Assembly: GCA_011109175.1 (NCBI GenBank)
Contig: RDEW01000042.1
Coordinates: 254,504-318,503, forward strand
DNA from: Dicyema japonicum
Lineage: Eukaryota > Dicyemida > Rhombozoa > Dicyemidae
Reading direction: 5' to 3'
Length of the DNA: 64,000 bases
Shown here: positions 58,243 through 64,000 of the stretch, in pieces
Numbering within the stretch: position 1 is the stretch's first letter
Layout: every line of letters begins with the position of its first letter
Program-made: the position numbers and the translations under genes
Notes under the pieces: model-generated
Databases searched by the model: none
The model's input: only the letters and a program-made list of their open reading frames with translations
What the model was told of the DNA's origin: nothing

Positions 58243-59191
58243 CAGTGTTTCTTAACGTGGTCCCCAGAAATATTTTTAGAAAAAAAATTATTTAATTTTT
58301 ATTATTTGTCGCATTAGAATATTTAATTAATTTTATTCCACGTGTTTTTTTGTTATTTGATTGTAGTGGTTAATCGCAAATGGAATGATTCTTATGTCCA
58401 ATATGGATTTACCCAATACACTGGATTCATAAATATTCACTCGCTACATAAACTCTGCCATTTGAGCTAAAAAATGTACTTGATTCAACAGTCAAGGTTA
58501 TGAATTTGATTCGAGGTAGGGCTACAAATCATCGACTTTTTAAAATACTCTGTGAAGAATTAGGAACATATCATTCAGTGCTTTTATTTCATACTGAAGT
58601 ACGTTGGTTATCAAGAGGTAAAATACCATCATGGGTTGCCGAGCTGCCATTAGTTTATTTTTACGAGATATTGGGTCGACCGAATTTGCCGATTTATTTA
58701 ACAACGATATTTTCATGCTTAAACTATATTGGCTGACATATTTAGTATTTTTAATGAATTAAACTTATCACTACAAGGTATTTTTATTAATTATTTAAGG
58801 TAATAATGCTTCCAACATTGAAGCTATGGAAAAATGTCTGCGTTTAAAGAAAAATTGTGACTATGGAGGAGAAAAATACGAAATAACAACGCTTCAATGT
58901 TTCCGATGGTAGAAAATAAGATTGGTGATAATGAACCTGAAAAATGGTTTTCTTTGATTATTGATCATCTCGAAAATCTTGAAGACGATATGAGAATGGC
59001 ACTTACCAACATTGTACCAAAATTGAACAGCTAGTTTCTGAAAAGCAGGATCAAAAATCACACTAACTCTAAATATTATGATTTTTTTAATTTTGTTAGT
59101 TTTTTTTATTAAATTGTTTTGTTACATGTGGTCCCCAGAAAAATTCAACAGACTAAAGTGGTCCCCGGTCAAAAAAGGTTAAGAAACACTG
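58243..59191. mobile_element. hAT transposon with terminal inverted repeats and target-site duplication
   Basis: The left end CAGTGTTTCTTAACGTGGTC and right end (reverse complement) CAGTGTTTCTTAACCTTTT share 14 identical terminal bases. The flanks are CTCTAGGG (58235-58242) and CTCTAAGG (59192-59199), an 8-bp duplication with one mismatch, which is the hAT hallmark. Inside, plus frame 58500-58736 carries NLIRGRATNHRLFKILCEEL and LLFHTEVRWLSRGKIPSW, the ZBED/ZMYM-like hAT transposase signature. It is shortened and followed by frameshifted remnants (NNASNIEAMEKCLRLKK). The element is 949 bp and cannot encode a whole transposase (usually 600 aa or more). Confidence 0.9.
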
Positions 59192-59400
59192 CTCTAAGGA
59201 ATCCAAGTGTGTATGGAGACGGGGTGTGGAGGAGTTAATGTTTCTATCTCTAGACTCGAAGATCAAGTCATCCACATATGACAGGACCAGTATATCTTCC
59301 AGCTGGGGTATGCTATTCAGGTAGGAATAAAGCTGGAGAGAGGGCAGACCCTTGAGAGACTCAGTTTGGAAGATAACGAGCATGAGATTTCTTTGACATA
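59192..59400 (-). pseudogene. LINE reverse transcriptase, 5' part of the interrupted copy
   Basis: The minus ORF reads LYSYLNSIPQLEDILVLSYV followed by DDLIFESRDRNINS, with the catalytic box as YVDD. The QGS-type box expected between KGLPS and LYSYLNS is mostly lost. It joins 57950-58242 once the hAT insertion is removed. Confidence 0.7.
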
Positions 59401-60375
59401 ATCATAAAGTTCTAAAAGAAACAATCAAGTCTATTTAATGTGGGGGGTAATTCGTTACAATAACAAATATTTTAAAACGACGGTGCCTACTCAACCGGCA
59501 AAGATAAACACTTTATAGTCCGTTATAAAAACACTTTTCATTAAAGATAGTTGCATTCGGGGATTCACACAAAAGAGTTATCTAGAAAATAGTAAATTTA
59601 AATCAGAACGAAATAAAGAGATGAACTGATAGAGAAATAAGAAATCATTGAATAATCAAGTTTTTGACGTAAAAAGCTGAAAGAGAAAAATTCAATTTGA
59701 GATCAACCAGCTTAAACTATAAAATTCAGAAAGTCTAAGAATTGAGAGTTTGATTAATTAATATGCAAGGTTTTGAGTGAACATTATGTACAGAAACCAA
59801 TGAAGACATACGGAAGCATAAATCTTAATCGTTGAGGCAAAAATTACAAGAATCGAAGAAATTCAGAATGAATTAGACCTATAACAAATTGAATGTAAAA
59901 CTAATTTAGTCCAGGAAAAAATAAACGATTGGCAAAAATATGGAAGAATTGCAACGTTAAAAAATCCTAAAAATTTAAATAGTCCTAAGCAAAAAAAACT
60001 TTGCCGTTTAAACAAAAAAGTTTTATTATACATTTAAGATTGAAGATATTAAATTAGAAAATACAAATATTAAATAATAAATTAACAAATGCGAATCAAA
60101 AATTAAAACATTTGTAGGAAAAATAAAGTTTTAATTTTCTTTTTTTTTTAATAAATTTTTAAATTTATTTTTAATTTTCTTAAATTTTGAAAAAATTCCC
60201 TTACCAGATCTCCTCACTAGGTTCTTGCGGAGTACAGAAAATAATAAGTAGGAACTAGACGTTAGTTAACATTACAATATTATCGAACATAATTACGAAA
60301 AATTATTAAACAGGATTAATAATTATACTAATCACTTAAATCATTTCTATTATTGCAAACCAAGTGGCACCATTT
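59401..60375. other. No recognisable gene
   Basis: Extremely AT-rich, with lysine/asparagine-rich coding noise in all frames. Confidence 0.35.
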
Positions 60376-60379
60376 GGTG

Positions 60380-60665
60380 CTATTTGGCTAATTGGTTTAA
60401 ACTTTCTTTTCCTTACCTCTGATAACGTCACTAGATGTACCTTACTCAAAAGACACCCAATGCCTAGCCGGCAGTCATAAGGATCCAACTAATCGGGAGA
60501 CAATTTCGCTCCTTGGCGACAAGTTCTTGAATTGACCCCAGTTCCCCGGACAAGTCCTTTGGATCACTGTTCTTGTATGACGGTACTATTGGAACGCGCC
60601 AGGAGCAAAGAATAGTTAGTTTGGTTTTACCCCCAGTTTTTGGAACAAATTATTTATTTTTGTTA
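60380..60665 (+). repeat. Interspersed repeat family A, copy 2 (longest)
   Basis: Begins TGGCTAATTGGTTTAAACTT (compare 17030), has TGCCTAGCCGGCA, then GGATCCAACTAATCGGGAG and GCTCCTTGGCGACAAGTTC (compare 2880-3130), ending in TTTGGTTTTACCCCCAG. It links the two partial copies into one family of about 280 bp. Confidence 0.55.
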
Positions 60666-60896
60666 GAAAGGTTACATATTACATAATAAAACAATAAAAA
60701 TAATCCAGCTGATAGGATGGAATAGCTGTTTCCCCTGACAACTACTATAGAAATCCTATGGAACAGACATTCGGTTCCCCGACGATAATTGCTCACTTTC
60801 ATATCATTGAACCTACGATCTTAAAAAAGTGACCGTCTTTCACCTGAAGACTCCACTTGTCTCAATCACAGCGGGCTGAATATTGAATTTGTTGGA

Positions 60897-61205
60897 GTGT
60901 CTGTCGTATTTTCTTATTTATATTTTTATGGATAGCACAATATAATAGTGTCAGCATCTATGATGCTTTTGAGATTGATGAGTGAGTCTTTCATCAGTGA
61001 TTCATAAATGCACCCGAGGTTGTCTGAGGGACACACATGGTAGGAAAAAGAAAAGAACATCTTTGCTGTCTTTGATTGATGGATTTGAATAATTTGTGTG
61101 ACTGTTCTTTGTTTTTTAAATAAAGTGTGAGTCCCACCTAAGCTGAGATGAGTAGTGGAAACATTACTACTCCTGGAAGAAGGGCAGAATTATTATTATT
61201 TTAAT
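60897..61205 (+). repeat. tRNA-derived SINE (family S), copy 4
   Basis: A decayed body: AGCATCTATGATGC, GATTGATGAGTGAGTCTTTC, ATCAGTGATTC, GTCTGAGGGACACACATGG and AAATAAAGTGTGAGTCC. It ends CTCCTGGAAGAAGGGCAGAA and TTATTATTATT. The tRNA head is not recognisable. Confidence 0.65.
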
Positions 61206-61209
61206 AGTG

Positions 61210-62095
61210 TCAGTTTCATCCCAATCGATGTAATCTGTTGTTGAAGCAAAGGGCTTCACCTCCTCTTTTGTCGGGGCAACAGCTGCTGGTTTCCGAGGAA
61301 TATCATCAATTACTAGGTTGTGGAGCGCTCTTTTGAGGGGGTTCGATTCCTGTAGGCTCTTGAACCTGTGGTCTTAGTCCGTAGAGATGAAAAGCGCTCT
61401 GTCGGCATCACGGTCTTCCATCTCTCTTGGGAGAAATGTCTGTAATTGGCTTGATAAATTAAAAAATTGAGATCATGTGCTGTAACTTTTATTTTATTGT
61501 AACCGTAATGACATGCGACATTAAACAATAAATTCGAGAGCCATGCTATACTGTTAACAAAAATCAACATTTCAATATATAGCAACACCATTGATGAACC
61601 ATCAATATTTATTAACCATCAAACTCACTAATTAAAGTTAGAGAGAAAATCAAAGGCCAAGAAACCAGTTTTGAGTTTGAAATATGGCTTTAGGGGCAAC
61701 AGCTATGAGAAGCCCTATGCCTTTTCTTCATTCATTGCATCCTACATCCCCTTTGAATTAGGCATCCAAGAGAAGTAATATTTCCTAATGCTTTTAGTAT
61801 TGAGATGGCAGTTTCAATTTTAAATCAAATCGATAAGCATTTGACAGCATATCTTCTAGAATCTAGATCTATACTCAACAAGTTCGCTCCTCTCGTTGCT
61901 TTGATACCATTCATGAAAACCATGGTTAAATATTCGCTAAATATACATACAAAGTGACCAGACTTCAACATCACAGTTGTTTTTTTCCTTCTGTCATTAA
62001 CGTAATTTTTGTATACTTCAAGGTCCTTTAGACTATCCAGGATCTTGATTTGACTGGTATTAACATAGCCATTCATTCTTTCTAATTAAAGAAAG
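61210..62095. other. No assignable gene
   Basis: Minus ORFs 61591-61313 and 62076-61825 (NGYVNTSQIKILDSLKDL..., LTMVFMNGIKATRGANLLSI) look protein-like but I cannot place them in a family. They may belong to a mobile element. Confidence 0.25.
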
Positions 62096-62099
62096 AATA

Positions 62100-62345
62100 C
62101 AAATTAACCTGGACCGGATCACGGAAAATGGAAAACCGGCTCATGGTGAATGCAGAAAAGTCGTCCACGTCCCTTTTTACCTTGGAAAAAATTGGGAGGA
62201 AGACAGTAACCTTGAAGTTAAACAAGGTCGACATCTCTGTCAAAAATACCAAGGATCTTGGTTGTGACACTTGATGTGCATCTCTGTTTGACACCACACG
62301 TAGAAAACATTCTGTTGAAATGCCAAGTGAACGTATTGAAAAGTT
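62100..62345 (+). pseudogene. LINE reverse transcriptase post-palm fragment
   Basis: The plus strand reads MENRLMVNAEKSSTSLFTLE, KIGRKTVTLKLNKVDISVKN, then TLDVHLCLTPHVENIL in a shifted frame. This is the NRL.VN..KS.......K....LG.TLD..L....H...I block that follows YADD in Jockey/BovB-like LINEs. Confidence 0.7.
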
Positions 62346-62439
62346 AATCGTGAATATGGAAGCTTTATTATTTGAGCTTCTGGTAATTAGATGATCTATT
62401 AAAGACTACTCTTTCCATAATCTTTGAAATAGTGAGATA

Positions 62440-63360
62440 AGACTAATTGGCCTTTATTTTCTGCATCTACAAGTGTTCTTTTCCAAGTAGAGGGAATATG
62501 TCCTAACCTCAAGAAGAACAGAAGCAACATTAATTAGTGGTAAGTCTACCTTTTCGAAAACCATTACTGGTATAAGTCCCAACCAGGAGCTTTGTTTTTA
62601 CATCCTCCAATTGATAGTTTATTTCATCAAGAGAAAAGGTTTCAGATAAAGGCCCTTCTCCAGACGAAGCTACCTTGCTATCATTAAACTCATTTTGAAT
62701 CTCGTGTGGAATCAAGGATCATGGATTCATTTCTTGAATCAGAACAAGGGTCCTTCCCAACGCATCTGGCACTTCTTTAGGGATCAAAGCACCACATGAT
62801 ATTTGGGAATTATCCCCTTTCCTTTTTATCGGAACAACACATCTTTGAAAAAAGTTTTGGATTATTTCGGGAGAATCTTTTCTATTTCCCCCTGTCGAAT
62901 GCAAGCAATCTTAATTCGTCTAGGTCGTCCTCCGTTTTGAGCTTTTTTTCATCTGGTTTCGATCTTTGTTCAAGACAATCGGCAGTGTCGTTCTTGGTCG
63001 TCCACGGAAGGGTTTGTCGCAACTGTCAAAGTAATCTTCCATCGTTTTGTTAGCGGGTGCGTCCGGGTTCATTATTAATACATGTCCAAATAGTATCCAC
63101 CGGGCTTCTATCGCATCCTTGCTTATGTAGGAATACACTTGTTGTAAATACCACTGGTTGATATTCTACGTGGCCACTCCATTCTGAGTAAGCTTCTTTG
63201 TTGCCTTCTATGGAACGAATCCCAAGTCCAGCGTTATACAGTAAGACTGGAAGTTCGTTGAAGGAACTTCCCCAAGTCCCATCGTTGTACAGTAAGACTG
63301 GTTTCACAAAGGCGTTGTCTTTTTTTAACAAACTTAATTTTTTCTTAAAAAACATAAATC
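62440..63360 (-). pseudogene. LINE C-terminal region
   Basis: Minus frames in order: FVKPVLLYNDGTWGSS (with an imperfect repeat ELPVLLYNAGLGI); YSYISKDAIEARWILFGHVL; NPDAPANKTMEDYF; and FRGRPRTTLPIVLNKDRNQM. Further down are short ORFs with KDSPEIIQNFFQRC and SFRKGRLTTN-like text. The LLYN.GTWG, RW.LFGHVLRM and RGRPRTTLP motifs are the typical C-terminal region of RTE-like LINEs. The plus-strand fragment at 46430-46740 is the same family. Confidence 0.7.
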
Positions 63361-63677
63361 CTGAAAATCCTAGTATTGTTTTAACTTTTTTCTACCTTGA
63401 TTTTCTACAAACCAGATTCTATTGTTTTATAGTCAAAAACACATACGAAATAAGAACTCTTATAACCCATTTAACCAAATTGTCTGAGATTACTTTTCTG
63501 ATCTATTCATACAGGTGATCACAGAACTAGTGATCGTTTTGTTTCAATATTTATTCAATTTCTCAAATATATCAAATTGAAATATTTACAATCAACCTTA
63601 CTCATTTTTATATCCTCTATTTTGACAAAAAACCCACTAATCATCCAAAATAATTTTAAGATGAACTAAATTCAATT

Positions 63678-63730
63678 TTGAAATATTCATTTACTGCATG
63701 CAATAATTGAAATATTCATTTACTGCATGC
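63678..63730. repeat. Short tandem repeat, 24-bp unit at 29-bp period
   Basis: TTGAAATATTCATTTACTGC followed by ATGC occurs at 63678-63701 and 63707-63730, with a decayed third unit (CCATTTAGTGCATGG) after it. Confidence 0.8.
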
Positions 63731-64000
63731 TAATTCCATTTAGTGCATGGTCATGTCTCTACATGGTGGGAATTTATATTCCATCACAATGTCCACATGT
63801 GGTAATCTCCAGTTATATTTTTGCATCTTCAGATGAATCTCATCTGTTTAACAATTAGTCTGCAGGCTTAGTTTTTTCTTTTACATTAAAAAGATATCTC
63901 CTCAATTTAATCGATAGAGTCAAAAAGCTTGAATATTATTTTTTCTATCACTTGAACAAGATCTCTTATCTGATCAGAATCACATTCATCTCCTTTCCTT

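Noticed and set aside
61335-61370. GGGGGTTCGATTCCTG, a B-box-like or tRNA T-arm-like sequence
   Set aside because: The T stem does not pair well and there is no D arm, anticodon arm or A box upstream, so no tRNA gene or SINE is claimed.
63678-63760. Tandem ATTTACTGCATGC units as a regulatory array
   Set aside because: Only two full units and one decayed unit; too few to argue for function, so listed as a plain repeat.
1-64000. Ciliate or nucleomorph origin because of very short introns
   Set aside because: Gene ends use TAA/TGA as stops in conserved frames and intron sizes of 21-29 nt differ from the 15-16 or 18-21 nt classes. The REL/LINE/SINE/hAT mix and IFT172, ZYG11-like and ARL8 genes fit an animal better.
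1-64000. CRISPR array, prophage or bacterial defence system
   Set aside because: No regularly spaced direct repeats, operons or bacterial protein families; the sequence is eukaryotic throughout.

Overview
This is a window of a small, AT-rich, gene-poor eukaryotic (animal-type) genome. Its genes carry spliceosomal introns of only about 21-29 nt with normal GT...AG ends, its code is standard, and it encodes an intraflagellar transport protein. That combination fits a dicyemid mesozoan best; this is an inference from intron size and gene content, not an identification. Nothing bacterial (operons, Shine-Dalgarno sites, CRISPR) was seen.

Host genes. (1) 10700-11704, minus: an apparently intact RNA polymerase III subunit POLR3F/RPC6 gene with five introns of 21-25 nt. 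(2) 13740-16265, minus: a leucine-rich-repeat plus armadillo protein of the ZYG11/ZER1 (CUL2 substrate receptor) type, abutted at its 3' end by a retroelement. (3) 21570-21990, plus: a 3' fragment of pyrroline-5-carboxylate reductase. (4) 33668-40830, minus: a UTP20-like ribosome-biogenesis HEAT protein in two pieces. Between them sits a 3.1 kb IFT172 segment bounded on both sides by single N characters (34799 and 37929), probably a scaffolding artefact. (5) 56639-57255, minus: an ARL8-like small GTPase, complete except for one in-frame TAA.

Mobile DNA makes up most of the rest. It includes: REL-endonuclease non-LTR elements of two types (a PHD-RT-REL type at 7330-8735 and 23060-26065, and an R4-like type at 12780-13840 and 46985-47690); many decayed LINEs with AP-type endonuclease and YxDD reverse transcriptase; short LINE derivatives that join a 5' start directly to a 3' end; a hAT element with inverted repeats and a near-perfect 8-bp target duplication, nested in a LINE (58243-59191); a pogo/Tigger element split by a LINE (40919-43720); two KRBA2/Ginger-like integrase copies sharing two mini-intron positions (26660-27840, 32780-33165); a tRNA-derived SINE family (four copies); and two further unnamed repeat families. 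Nearly every element carries frameshifts, stops or truncations.

Stretches not listed as genes or repeats are AT-rich and showed nothing I could defend. Ends of decayed elements are approximate.
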